DNA of 64,000 nt, from NCBI RefSeq assembly GCF_030247195.1, contig NC_080672.1, positions 401,715,037 to 401,779,036 of the forward strand, read 5' to 3'. A model generated the notes under the pieces. That model was given only the letters and a program-made list of their open reading frames with translations, had not been told where the DNA came from and did not search any database. Both the position numbers and the translations under genes were made by a program. Below are positions 11,873 through 23,862 of the stretch, piece after piece; positions within the stretch are counted from its first letter, which is position 1, and the number at the start of each line of letters is the position of its first letter. The stretch comes from Topomyia yanbarensis. Its lineage: Eukaryota; Arthropoda; Insecta; Diptera; Culicidae.

Positions 11873-13254
11873 GCTTGGTAGTAATAAAGTAGAATTAACT
11901 AAACATATTCTTGAGATTCAATTGAGATTTTTGCGAGATGCTAAAATATTGTGAAACTGTAAACTTTTCTGCAACATGTCCTTTTCTTATGGTAGAAGTG
12001 TTGATTTTCAAATTCAATAGTGTAGTGACTAACATTCTTTTTTCTACAGTTATCTTTGTTTATTTTGTTATTTCCACCCTAATTGCTCTCTATTTATTTC
12101 GAAGAAAAACAACGTAATTTGTCATAAACCTAAGCGAGCACCAAAATATATAGCGAAACACCTCAAAAAATGCTAATTTGCTGCCGTACACTTCACCGTA
12201 AACACTCATTATTTTGGATGATGAATCATACCTTACATTCTCGCACTACAATTCAAGTGGAGACGAAGCCTATCACTGCACTGACAACATTGAAGCGAAG
12301 CAATACCAGTCTATTTTAAATATGTCGGCATCGAAATTCGATACGGAGCTGTGGATGTTGGCAACCATTTTGAGATGGTTGTAATGAGTATCTATGATCC
12401 GTTCAGACAAAGGTAAAGCGGTCAATGCAGATGTCGATGCACAGGCACGTCAAATCGACAATGTTTGGATTGTTGTCAAATTTGGGGGCTTCAAACGTGC
12501 AGCCATTAATTTCCGTAATCAAGCAAGGGTTAAAAGGAACCGGTATCATCACCTGTTTTTTATACACCTCGCCGACGTCGGCTGTACAACTTGGTAATGA
12601 GTTTTGTTCCATCAACGACCATGCGGTAGACTTGGGTGGAAAGCCCAACTCCTACCAGCAGAAGGCAAAGTATTCTTCACATTTCCTTTCGATCATGTCC
12701 ATATGAGCCTGCCTAGTCCTAGTTTTCCGTTCTAAGTATATAACTGATTCGCTCGAGAATACCTATCCGTCTTTCAAATTCATTCCTTTCGTTTCTATTA
12801 GTCGTAAATTGGTAGCCAACAAAATCGATACAGTAGAACCTTGCGGTAATTAAAATATAGTAACAAAAGAATATTATTTATTCGGAAAACATCGACATCA
12901 AACCAGCTACCACATTTTATTGTCATTCCAAATTCTTGATTCCGAACACTGTGCAGTATAGTATTCTCCTCGCATATTTTTCATTCTTCAGTTAATATAC
13001 CAAGGATAGACGAACCCTAAATATTGCTTCTGAGAGTAGTGTAGAGTCATCGCCAAAAAAACAGCTCCCAACAACTCACGCCAAAAGAATCACTTTCTTT
13101 CCAACAGAGCAACTAATTAATTTGGTTGACAACTGCTTAGCATACACTCACTGACAGTACTCATAAGATCCCTATCAGCTGTCGACGGAATCATTGTATC
13201 GGGTCAGCTCAGCAGCTTTAGCAGCTCATACCGAGTGTAGCTATAAATACATAT
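11873..13254. other. Unassigned sequence
   Basis: The part 12,290-12,720 is less AT-rich and has overlapping open frames on both strands (for example 12,425-12,706 plus and 12,403-12,648 minus). I could not link either to a family. The stretch 13,020-13,254 looks single-copy, with no repeat match inside the window. Confidence 0.25.
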
Positions 13255-13422
13255 GGGATTTTCGATTGATTGGCACCGGTGTAGTGGAGTGCACTGAAAC
13301 TGCACCGTTTTTGCACTTTCTAGCAGAAGTGCAGAAAACTGGGTATGTTCCATTGACACTTCTGCTAGAAAGTGCAAAACCAGTGCAATCCACTACACCG
13401 GTGTCAATCAATCGAAAATCCC
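13255..13422. mobile_element. Foldback MITE (168 bp)
   Basis: Nearly the whole element is an inverted repeat. GGGATTTTCGATTGATTGGC at the left matches the complement of the right end with one mismatch. ACCGGTGTAGTGGA and the internal TTTTGCACTTTCTAGCAGAAGTG also recur inverted. No coding capacity. The target duplication is unclear. Confidence 0.85.
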
Positions 13423-13429
13423 AATAGAA

Positions 13430-15000
13430 ACCAGAATCTCATCTTGTGCGCGATTCAAAAAACTCATACACCCTCACAAGCATCCACGCGGCAGGGTCAT
13501 AAACTCCTCCATTTGGTATTCCTCTCTGTATGCGCTTATCTCAAAGACGGCTTGTTCTGAGCTCCGTTCTGGACGGCCGCCGTCGGTGATGGTTTTCTCG
13601 TAGGCGCGCACGGTGTTGCATAATGCCAGACACAGGCGCAGACTGCATTGCTTGCGGTTCGCGGGGATCCGGTCGAGTTGGCGGGCGTTCTTGGCGGAGG
13701 GCGTGTGGAGTTCTCGCAGCGATGTGCGATCAAAAAGAGGAAAACATGATCGAGAATCAAGCGGGCCCCGGTCCCAGAAACGCGCTGTGCATAGCTCTCT
13801 GCCTCATTACGGTTCTTATTACGCAATCCTTTCCGTCCCGCTTTGTGCTGCTGGGTACATTCCCGGTTCTTGTGGACCCAGTCGCGCCGTGATGCAATCG
13901 GAGAAGTGAAGAATGCAGAAGAACAAGCCGGTTCTCGGTTGATTTCCTTGTGGGTTGAGTGTGATATTTTTTGTTCTGCTTTGCTGTTCTTACGTGATGA
14001 GCAATAAAACATGTTGCTTTTCTGCATGTGACTTCTCCGCCGAGTCGAATCCTTTTAGCAGTGCAGTATGTACTGCTTTGCGTCACAAAGCTGGTGTGAA
14101 TGGTTTGAACAGAAATATTTCCCTAAACCAATTTGTGTTCCCATGGAGACGCACGGTGTTTCGTTTCGTTTCTCGCACTCGAAACAAGATTCCTGCCCCA
14201 ATCCTATTACTGTGCCGTGAGCCAATAGCCACTACACGAACTACTTTCTTTGTGGGATCTTTTTCGTTTGCTTTTGTTTTCGCTGCAGTAGAGGTCTTTC
14301 AACTGCATAGCAACTTGGCCGGTCAGCGGCACGGTCATTGTCGTTCCACGGACGGTGCTGATAAGTGCAGTGTAGAGTTACTATTTTTTGTTTGTCTTTT
14401 GTGTGAATTAGTATGTGTGTGTATGTTTTGCTTTCGGTTTGCCCTTTTTCGTTGAACCGTGCTGTAACTCAGTGGTCGCGTGTCCGGAGAAAGGCAGGTG
14501 CAGCCAGCGGAGAACGGCTTGCGAATCCCTCGTTCATGATCGACTTCAACCAGAGAGCTCAACTTCAGTTTGGGTTGGATGCTAAAAGATAGGTTACAAC
14601 CGGTGAAGGGAAGAGATAACTGACGTAAAATAGTTGGAAAAGAGAGCCGGTGAACTTTTCTACTCAACGATGGTACCCGGTTCGGTACGGTTTTGGTTTA
14701 GAAAATGAAGTGTTTTTCGATTTTCAGCGAGAGACGGTTTGTGTGCGTAACATAATTGCACGTGTAAAATGAATAATTATGCCGTGTGCTACGGATGATG
14801 AGTTTACTCATACGTTTACTTCAATCACGCAGCCGAGTCCGATGGTGAAGGGAAAATTTTAAACGAAACCAAAAGTTGCTAACATTATGGGAAATAAACA
14901 TGCGATAATAGAGCAGGGGTGGTGAAAAATGAAACGAATATAAAAACAATAACAAAACAATTTAGAGGCATGCTTGAGACGATGCAATTTTACTTGAGAA
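13430..15000. other. GC-balanced, repeat-poor stretch
   Basis: Composition and absence of repeats resemble 7,560-8,640 and 58,270-58,900. Overlapping open frames occur on both strands (13,536-14,027 minus; 13,623-13,892 plus, with a hydrophobic run ALCIALCLITVLI). None has a start, splice sites and a recognisable domain together. It may hold the promoter or 5'UTR of a gene whose coding exons lie outside the window. Confidence 0.3.
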
Positions 15001-15207
15001 TTAAGGTTGGACAGAGAAAGGGTAAAATTCGCAAACGAAAAACGCAGTTTTTTCCACACCGTATGTCAGATCTTCATAAAAATCAATCAGCAGTACTGTA
15101 ACCACATTCTACATACGCTGATTGATTTTTATGAAGATCTGACATACGGTGTGGAAAAAACTGCTTTTTTCGTTTGCGAATTTTGCGCATTCTCTGTCCA
15201 ACCTTAA
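15001..15207. mobile_element. Foldback MITE with TTAA ends
   Basis: Two 91-bp arms (15,001-15,091 and 15,117-15,207) are inverted copies with few mismatches around a 25-bp loop. Both outer edges are TTAA followed inside by GGTTGGACAGAGA. A TTAA duplication is the signature of piggyBac-type transposition, so a piggyBac-mobilised MITE is inferred. No coding sequence. Confidence 0.85.
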
Positions 15208-16687
15208 GGCTTTATGGGCAGCTATGCTTAAAAATTTATGAACATTATGATTTGAGATTGATAAAAATATTAATTTATTGATTATTCATTTGACTCTTAC
15301 CAGTCAAAACATAAATATTAAAAACTAACATGTTTAAAGTGTTATTATTCAATCCTTTGCAATCCTTACAAATTGGTTCTAGAGTAACTAAGGAAGAAAT
15401 AAAGTGCCTCAATACATTTATCGTCCTTGGTGGAGAGAACTTCTCCATAATGCAACATACTTTTGATAGTGTTCCAGGAGACAGATTCTGCAATTTTTCA
15501 TCGACTGCATTATCTTCATAGTACACGGGATTCTTGATTCTAATATTCTCAAACTCAACATAGTGTTTCATGTTGTTGCATGTTTATGCTTACATGATTC
15601 AGCTGTATAGTAGGGGAAAATGGTCGGTAGCCGGCACCCCTATGTAACTTTAGTCAGAAAGCAGATTCTGACAAATCTTATTTGTGTGCTATATTCGCAC
15701 GTTATTTTCGAACCGACAGCTGAAGCAAACAATTTCGTATGTCCTTGAATATTTTTTGAACAAGATAAAATCTGCTCAAAAGTTTTTTTTTGATCATTCG
15801 CTTAGTGTTATAGAAAGAAGTAAATCGATCGAAAAAATATGCGCATTGAATATTTACGAAGTGAATTTACTCTATATTGTGATTCAACATGGAATGGCGA
15901 TGAAATGCTCGCAAATAGGTTACTAAAGTCATTTGTCAGCACTCAAGCATGGTCGGTTGTCGGCACCCTATTTTTATGGCAAATTCTGAATTCTCTCTGA
16001 CCCAAATTAATATAAGTATTTTCGGAACGGGCTTGACGAGTATATGCCAAAGATTGATTTTTGACACAATTTTGAAAACCAAGATGGCGACATCCGGTTT
16101 AGTGTAATTCTCTATACCCTATCTATACAATATGGATATTTTCGACACAGTTTTTATGATTTGATACCAAACGTTCATAGGAGAGACTCCTATATACCGT
16201 TAAACTTAAAAGAAATTCCATACTCTATATCATCATTCAGAACAGTAATTCTTTCAACTATCTCATGTTTTACACTTATCTAGTACTAACTGAGTATAAC
16301 CAGTAGTTAGCATAACAATAAACAAATCGCGCGCGGAAACGATTGTTTAGAACAGGAAATCTTTTTTTTGCATTCGGCATTCAATTTTTGCAATTCAAGA
16401 TTAGTAAAATGTCCTCATACTACGAAACCGCTATACGTGTGCAATTCCAACGATCTATAAGAATAGTACCTGACACGAGAAAAAGGAAATCGCTCACAAA
16501 TACCTAAGATTCGGAATTTTATTCAAGCGATCGCCGGAAAAACTTTTCACAGACACGGCAGAATACACAAAACATTCGCGGCGGAATGAAAAATTGAACG
16601 ATATCGATTTATTAAAATATAAGCAATACTCCTCATAGACGGCAATTCGGAGTTTAATTTGCATATTTAACTAATTAACTGAACTTA
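15208..16687. other. Unassigned AT-rich sequence
   Basis: Contains two separated blocks with TGGTCGG followed by CGGCACCC (15,629 and 15,950) and a shared ACTAAAGTCATTTGTCAG/TTTAGTCAGAAAGCAG context, probably ends of a decayed repeat. No supported gene. Just before 16,688 the sequence TTAACTGAACTTAG could be an intron end that was carried along with the Domino-like copy. Confidence 0.3.
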
Positions 16688-19600
16688 GTGTTACTGAGGC
16701 TGGAACTAGTGTTGTCCGCTTATGTGGAACATCGTGCGCAAACGCTATGCTTGTCGAAGCGGCTTATAGAGGAAATCGATAGCACCCCAGAGCTTCCACC
16801 GCGCTGTCCAACGGGAAGACTGAAAGTGCACGTCCGAGTGCCTAATCAAACGGTACAGGAAACTATCAGTAGCAGCACTGGCGTGAGAGTTGGTACCAGT
16901 CCAGCAATGAAGACTGAAGGAACGCGCTTTGTTCCGATTGTAAATTCGTCACTAGTAGATAGGAAACCCTTGATCGAAGAAATCAGTTCGCAACCAGTGG
17001 CAGCGACAACGATTCAGTTAGACGATTCTCAGTCGTCGAATGTTAATTTACGAAAACGATGTGATATGACTAGTGGTAGTAATATTAGTAGTAATAGTAA
17101 TAACAGTAGTAATACTACGAGTAACCGAGTTGGTGCTGGGCACGTTGCACAAATAGTGCACACAACCGCTGGAAGGCAAATCATTTTAACAACCAATACT
17201 AGTGGGCAAGTATCGGGTACTACGGGCACTACGCTACTGACGGCTAGCGGACAGCGTTTGACACTTGTGAATCGATCAGGAGTGTCGAGTCACATCACTA
17301 GGTTACCTACCGTCCCCAGACAATTGCCAGTGCAACCAAACACCCAGAATGCAGCTACAGTAGCAATCCCAATATCTTCGACGCTGGCGACTTCCATTGT
17401 GCAACAACTCAAGCACCATTCCTATTCGTCTACTGCCAATTTAACTCCGGAGGAGCTGGAACGGAAAGTTCGCACTGAATTCTAACTAGCCAGCGTAGAA
17501 GAATCTCGTAAAGAACGAAGAGGTCAAATTTTGGAACTGCTCGGTGGATGGAATCAGAAGCGCTGTGATTCTGCACCTATATATGGGGAAGATTTGCGTG
17601 AATCTGTTAGCAGAATTTGCGGTGAAAGCTTTACGGATGTTAATTCGGTTCCCATAACTTCTATCGGCAGCTATTACTGCGCGGAAGCACTTCAAAATCC
17701 AAGCATGAGCCTTTCGTTTGCCATCAAGACTATTCAGCAACGAACTGAAAACTTTCGTTCGTTGTTGAATAATTTCGTCATTTACGTACCTGCTGTTTGT
17801 GCCCCTGCACCTAGTCTCCATATATCGCACCCACATCCGTCTCGTTATAACGAGGAAAGAGAAACAGACAAAGAGATTCAGTTGACACTCAAATCCACCC
17901 TGAGGATGCTTCATCCGATCATCTCGGCGATGAGTACGCAGTTCCCCGATCCTCGCCTGATCCAATATGACTGTGGTAAGCTGCAAACCTTGGACCGATT
18001 GCTGAAACAGCTCAAATCGGGCGGTCATCGAGTTATAAAAAATTATTATCATGGTCATATTTATCTGCGTTTGGACGGTACGACCAAAGTTGAACAGAGA
18101 CAGCTTTTGATGGAACGATTCAATGGTGATAAGCGTATGTTTGTGTTTATTCTTTCCACTCGATCCGGCGGAGTTGGTATCAATCTGACCGGTGCGGATA
18201 CTGTGATATTTTACGATTCTGACTGGAATCCTACCATGGATGCACAAGCACAAGATCGGTGTCATCGGATCGGACAGACGAGATATGTCCATATATACCG
18301 TCTGGTCAGTGAGAAGACCATCGAGGAGAACATCCTTAAGAAGGCCAACCAGAAGCGTATGCTCGGTGATTTGGCAATAGAGGGTGGTAATTTTACTACT
18401 GCCTATTTTAAAAGTACCACCATCCAGGATCTTTTTGCGGTTGACAATGTTGAGGAAGATGCGTCCGCACGGCTAGCTGAAGTTATCGAGAGAGAAAAAG
18501 AGCGCAAAGAACGTCTTCAGCAGAGTTTAGCTGTTGCTAGTACCTCGGCTAGCAATAATAGCGCTGCTGGATCCGCCTCAAGTGCTCCACTGGAAGAAAC
18601 CAAGTCGGCTATTAATGTATTCGAATCTGCGCTTGCTGCAGCTGAAGACGACCAAGACGTACAAGCAGCCAAATTTGCTAAAGCAGAAGCATCCGCTGAT
18701 TTGGAAGAATTCGATGAAAATATCCCGATAGATCAAGAACTGCGCGAGCGAGAACCAGAAATGAGCAAGGCCGAGAAGGAGGTTCAAAATCTTATTAGTC
18801 AGCTAAGTCCCATCGAAAGGTACGCTATGCGTTTCGTGGAAGACACGGAAGGTACTTGGACTGCCATTCGGTTAAAGGCTGTCGAGGCGGAGATAGAGCA
18901 GCAGAAGCGCGGCTGGGAAGCCAACCGGTTGGCACAACAGAAACGAGAAGAGGAAGCAGCTCGCCAACAGGAAGCCGAAGAGAACGATTTACTGACGTTC
19001 TCTCGCGAGGATGCCCAGAATCAGGTTAATAAATCTAGCTCTAAATTTAATTCTAGCTTTACTGGAGGTAAACTGAACAATAATAATGTTAGTCGAGAGG
19101 GCAAAAAAATTATCCAACGAAGGGTTGCACTGGTAAAAAATTCTCACAAAGGTTTATTGGGTAAACGGAAGGAATCGGTCAAAGAGGTGAATGAAAGGGG
19201 AAACTGTAGGGCCAGGAGCAAATCAGTCCCACCTTCTATGGCTAGTAAAAAAGCTAGGAGATTAGCAATTTCGAAGCAAAGCGAACAATCATCGAATTCC
19301 GTACTCAGAAAAAGAAGGGAAAGTGCACATAACAATAATGTTAAGTCAGTAGATGCTCCCAAGAAACGGTTGAAGAAAAGTCCAGGAAAGCGAAATGCTA
19401 GCTATAACGAACATAAGGACAGGAGAACTGGCGATTCTGAGTCATTGAAAAATGACGAAACAGTGAAAGAGGCTAAGTGTAGTGAAGAATTTGATGTGAA
19501 TGTAGCTTGGATGTAATGATCGATTCGAATGATGCGCCGGACTCGGATTCAAACCAGATGTATAATTATTAATCATCTCAGGACGATGAATCCGGCAGTC

Positions 19601-20298
19601 AAAGTCAAGACGACGTTGATCACAAAATAGCGAACAAATCAGCTTCTTATGTGAAGTTGTCTGAAAGCGGTACAGGCGAAGATACGGCCAGCACGCCACG
19701 CACGAGATCTCGTGGTTCGGTTAAGATCAATTTATGGACTTTAGATGACAGCCCCATCCTTCCAGCTATCAAAAGGCCTAGAACAGCAGATAATTCTAGG
19801 AGTAGGAAAAATACATCGTCAGAACATCATACGCACAGTAATGAAATCCATTCACAAGAAAAATTTTCAGTTTTGCTTAATGAAACAACAAAAACGATCG
19901 AAGACAGTGCAAATGACGTGGATGAGAGCACAAACCCAGCGCACGACACAGTCGATATTAGTGACAGTGTAGAAACAAATGTGTGCGACACTATCAAAGA
20001 ACTGAAAATTATTGTCACCGATGTGAAACAAATGAAGCATGCTAAAGTGTTGGATGGATTTTCAACAGCACATCGAACACCTTCGCCAAAATCTAGGAAG
20101 ATGAAAAGGCCCTGTCCAAAGTCGGCTAATAATCGCACACTAGACAGTTGGGTATCTAAGACGTTGAGAACAAGTACCACAACCAGCGAGAATCTGATTC
20201 CAACAACAAATGATAAAGCCTCTTTGCAGAGCGGGCGAACGACACGTGCGTCGGCTAAAGTAGAAGGGATTGGACCTATTGAGAATGGTGAAGCGTGA
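16688..20298 (+). pseudogene. domino-like: Broken copy of Domino/SRCAP-type (SWR1 class) remodelling ATPase
   Basis: Domino/SRCAP/p400 proteins are the ATPase subunits of nuclear SWR1/TIP60-type complexes that exchange H2A variants. The copy begins after the first ATPase lobe, so Walker A and DExx motifs are absent. Part 1 (to 17,485) is the Ser/Thr/Asn-rich insertion linker. Part 2 (17,531-18,450) carries the second lobe: LYLRLDGT-like YLRLDGTTKVEQRQ, STRSGGVGINLTGADTV, DSDWNPTMDAQAQDRCHRIG and KANQKRMLGDLAIEGGNFTT. An acidic, Glu-rich coiled-coil-like segment and a basic Ser/Lys-rich tail follow, then a part with TPRTRSRGSVKINLWTLD (from 19,681). Lesions seen: an in-frame TAA at 17,483, a loss of about 14 codons after GGHRV near 18,033 (normally LIFTQM..), Asp to Tyr in QTRYVHIY, a frameshift near 19,512 and TAA at 19,570. 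No introns interrupt the frame, which suits a retrocopy, but no poly(A) tail was seen. Confidence 0.85.
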
Positions 20299-20339
20299 AT
20301 TTGACAGCTTTGTTAGTCAGTTTGTATATATGAGAGAGT

Positions 20340-20940
20340 GACAGACCACGGTAAAATTCAGACGTCCCCGTTACACCAGTTCGGGACAGTTTCCGGCCAC
20401 AATAGCCAGAGTGCGAAGTGTGCGTGTGTGACGGAAAGTTATCCGTCGTAAAGTGCCAGCCCGTGGTTTGTGCGCTTGTTTATTTTGTGGTGTTGGATCG
20501 CCGTCGGGGGAAACTAATCATCAAGGAATTTTCGCTTCCCCGGCTAACCGCAAAGGATCCAGACGCACCAATCCGCCCTCGCTGGGAAGGATAAGCCGAA
20601 CGAGCTTTGCTCTCCTTCCCAGCTAATAGCCAAGGAGGGTGAAGCAGGGTGGACAAAGGCTCCCCCTGGGAAGAACACTGCGGTGTCTTCCGGGATTCTT
20701 TGCGGGGAGCAAAGAATCCGGTGATTCATCACCACCGTCGCTAGGGAGGTTCCAACAAAGGAGCCAAGCTCACCTCCCTAGCTAAACGCCAAGGACCGCT
20801 GCCGGAGCAGCCAACGGAAAACGGGAGAACTCGGCCGTTGTAGTCCCGGCCGGTCGGATGAAACCGTCGCCTTCCTGTTAGCATCAGCAGTATCGGATCA
20901 GTTGTGACCACGAACAGCCACAAGGGAGAGTAGGTGAATA
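20340..20940 (+). repeat. GC-rich structured segment, likely transposon 5'UTR
   Basis: GC-rich island right after the Domino-like copy. It holds serial stem-loops. Each of three (stems 20,505-20,511/20,536-20,542; 20,581-20,591/20,613-20,623; 20,740-20,750/20,772-20,782) is followed by GCTAANNGCMAAGGA. A further 11-bp stem with a 5-nt loop sits at 20,693-20,719. No protein frame is convincing. A non-LTR retrotransposon 5'UTR or a structured non-coding RNA are the main options; the strand is inferred only from the order stem then motif. Confidence 0.5.
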
Positions 20941-22023
20941 AAATCGGTAAATTTAGTAATTTATTTGTTTGTTTACCCTTTTTTTTGTTATCTTACGAAA
21001 ATCCGAAATTCGCCATGCTTTCATGTAGTGTGTAGCGCAATACCAAGAAGTTTTTCTCGCGAATGTTCGTGTCCGGCGTTATCTCGAAAGCAAGAAATAC
21101 ATCACAGACAAGTATGAATACACGAAGAACATGGTATACTAAAAGTGTTTTCATTCTTTTGTGCGAGCATGAACGGCTTTTTACACACAAGCGAACGAGA
21201 ATTTCGCTGTATAGAATCAATAATTGCTGCGTCTAGTATCTCGAAACCAGCAACCAGCACATCCAGTGAAGTAATAAACAATAAAGATAAGGACGATACT
21301 CGGAATATTTTTTATGAATTCATTCATACTTTGTGGTTCACATTTTCAAGTATATTACGAGTCAACATATATAATTTTGGCATGGCCTTAATATTTCCAA
21401 GTGAACAATGTCACGAAACCTAGATAATTATTTATAGATTCATGTTTGGTTTGTAAACTGGTTCTTGATTCATAGTATATTATTCTAGATCTATCTTGCG
21501 TGCGCGTATTAAAACACTATTTGAGAAACTTGCGGATGTTGTGACCGCATATTGTTTTTCGGAAAGTAGACAGAAAATGATGAAAAATGGCGGCTTATAT
21601 TTGCCTGAAGAACATTAGATTCGGTTTTTATGAGTATTTGAAGATTTTTTTTGAATTATCGATCACAAATATATTTATTTCTAAAAAAATTCTATCACCA
21701 AAACTATTTTTTCAGGAGATGCGTTATTTTAGGATATAAAACTTCTTCAAAGGTACTGAACCCTTAAAATTTGCGGTACTGAAATTATGTGATCTTGACT
21801 GTAAAAGACTGTTTTTTTAACATAAATATTCTTGTCTTTAAAAGTGCATAACATGAGAACTCGATTTTGTATGCTAAATTTATTTAAGCTGTTCCATTCA
21901 CACGTAAATGTACACCATAAATACCCACCTGCTTTACTTGCTTTATTTTGCTCAATTTGTAATTCCACTGGGTGGTTATTTTATGGTTGATAATACAGCA
22001 AATCTTCAAATGCTTGTCCAAAC
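20941..22023. other. AT-rich sequence with repeat family B fragment
   Basis: The part 21,430-21,530 (TAAACTGGTTCTTGATTCATAG.. GATCTATCTTGCGTG) matches 28,120-28,205 (TAAACTGGACCTTGATTTATAG.. GATCTATCCTGCGTG) in the same orientation, so it is an interspersed repeat. Nothing else supported. Confidence 0.45.
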
Positions 22024-23145
22024 CAGCCTGGGGACAACTTGACAGATAGTGCTTGTTTCATATATGTATCATTAATTTGATGGTGGCGCTAGTATGCCTT
22101 CTCCGTACGAGTACCACGAACAACGAAACGAAATAGTTTCAAGAGAAAAGCGTGTTTCGTTACGTGTGTTATGAACGCCGTCAATGCAGCAAGAACAACA
22201 TTTAGAAAAAGAGTATTCCAAAATGTGGATAAAGAAAACAATTATTAGAGAATAAATTTATCCCTAACTGGAAACTGTCAGCAAGGTACATAAATCTTAT
22301 TATAAATTTAACTGGAAGTCGTTGTTTTTTTTGGTTTTATTGTTGTGTGAAGTGTGTAATCGGTAAATCATTTGTGCTTTTTGCCCGAGAAATATGAATG
22401 AAAATCATTTTGGCCAATGAAAGTAAATCATAAAGCCTAACAATTCGTGAACATATGACATCTTGTTTCAAATTAATTAAGAACGTCAAGAATTCTAGAA
22501 TGTTGTTTGGGAATATAAACGAAATATGTAGGATTTTCTACACAGTTAGCAAAATTTGTGCGCTTTCACCAGAATTCTGGCAGCAAACCGGTAGTGCCCG
22601 GTTTTAGCAAGAATGCTGCCAGGAATATACAATTATGTTCGACTCTTGCCAGAGTTTTGTTCGACTTTTGCAATAATTCTGTCTAAAAGATTTTGCGATG
22701 GTTTTGGTACGAATCCCTTCAGAATTCATTTCGCATATTACTCAGCTCCAGCCCGACAGAAAACTAATTGAACGGCGTCTACCGGAGAATTTCATGTTGG
22801 TTCGATTCTGAAGATTTTTGGAAATTTCAATATAAGTGGAAGTGGCTCGATTTTGAAACCCATCTTCTTGTATTTCTGAAAATCGATTTAGTTTTCTTGG
22901 ATTATTTAGATCCAAAATGTAATCTATGTTTCTGTTAAGGTATGAACAGCTTCTAATTTGAACAGCGAAATAAATTTGGTGATAGAAATGCTTAAATTGT
23001 TCATTTTTTACAGATATAGAAAACAATAGATGGGATGCGCCTTTTTTAAATTTTGTTCCATTCGAGCCGCCATGACATCACCAAATCACCACAAAATTTG
23101 CTTATGAGTTCAATATATGGGAGCTGTCAAGTTGTCCCCGGGCTG
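22024..23145. mobile_element. hAT-like non-autonomous element, copy 2 (1,122 bp)
   Basis: Ends CAGCCTGGGGACAACTTGACAG and the complement of CAGCCCGGGGACAACTTGACAG, flanked by the exact 8-bp repeat GTCCAAAC (22,016-22,023 and 23,146-23,153). The outer parts match copy 1 (3,726-4,399) in reverse orientation. The centre is longer and includes a repeat of CCAGAATTCTGGCAGC/TGCCAGAGTTTTG motifs (22,570-22,690). No transposase is visible, so it was probably mobilised in trans. Confidence 0.85.
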
Positions 23146-23589
23146 GTCCAAACCGACCCTGACTTATTAGATACAAATGGAAAACGTCATTTTCCACAGT
23201 TTTCCGTCTACTTTCCGAAAAACAATACGCGGCCACAGAACACTCAGGTTGATTTTTTTTGTAGAACAGTGTAAGTTTACAAATTTAGAAGATATGCTAA
23301 GCATTTTCTCGTTTATGCAACTCTGCTCATAGCCTTGAAATTGCTACGTAGATTATTCCTCAAAAATTGGAATATTATTCAAGGGTTCAAATCTGTTCTG
23401 TGGTTCATAAATTTTAAACTAGTAGTGCGTAGCTGCTATCAACCAGTCTCAGATTCAAGCAGCTGACATAAATAACTTTTTGGACTCTGCACATTGTTAT
23501 TCATATAATAAGGTTCAGCGTGAGGTCGAGAAAGAAATATTTACTCCGGGAAAACATGGGTATCTTTTTCTTAATTAGTTATGGAATTT

Positions 23590-23700
23590 GCATTTCGATT
23601 TGGTCTCATTAGAATCCGACACTAACTTAGTGATAGGACTAAGCTAGCGACGGATTGTCGCTAGCTTCAAAAACAAAAACGCTATTTGTGTCTGAGCAAA
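23590..23700 (-). repeat. Interspersed repeat with GACACTAACTTAG motif
   Basis: Contains CATTAGAATCCGACACTAACTTAGTG and GCTAGCGACGG..GTCGCTAGC. The same block occurs at 35,035-35,120 and 37,165-37,245 (reverse orientation) and inside the 48-49.9 kb element (48,690-48,780). It is probably the end of a common non-LTR or MITE family. Confidence 0.6.
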
Positions 23701-23862
23701 CCTCTGGTCTTGCGTGATGTTCCGCAAGAAAAGAAGTTCTGCTTAAGCTGATGAGAATTATTGAAATTGTTCTTTTTCTTACATATTTTTTAAATTGAAC
23801 AAATTAGTGAAATTCAGTACCCTGATATATGTATATTCACTTTTAATGCAAATAACATTAAC

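Noticed and set aside
13623..13892. Plus-strand frame with a hydrophobic segment (membrane protein?)
   Set aside because: No splice or start evidence, and an equally long antisense frame covers the same DNA; no recognised family.
13536..14027. 163-codon minus-strand frame
   Set aside because: Composition and lack of any motif suggest a chance frame in a GC-balanced stretch.
17486..18292. 268-codon minus-strand frame
   Set aside because: It is the antisense shadow of the conserved Domino-like helicase sequence on the plus strand.
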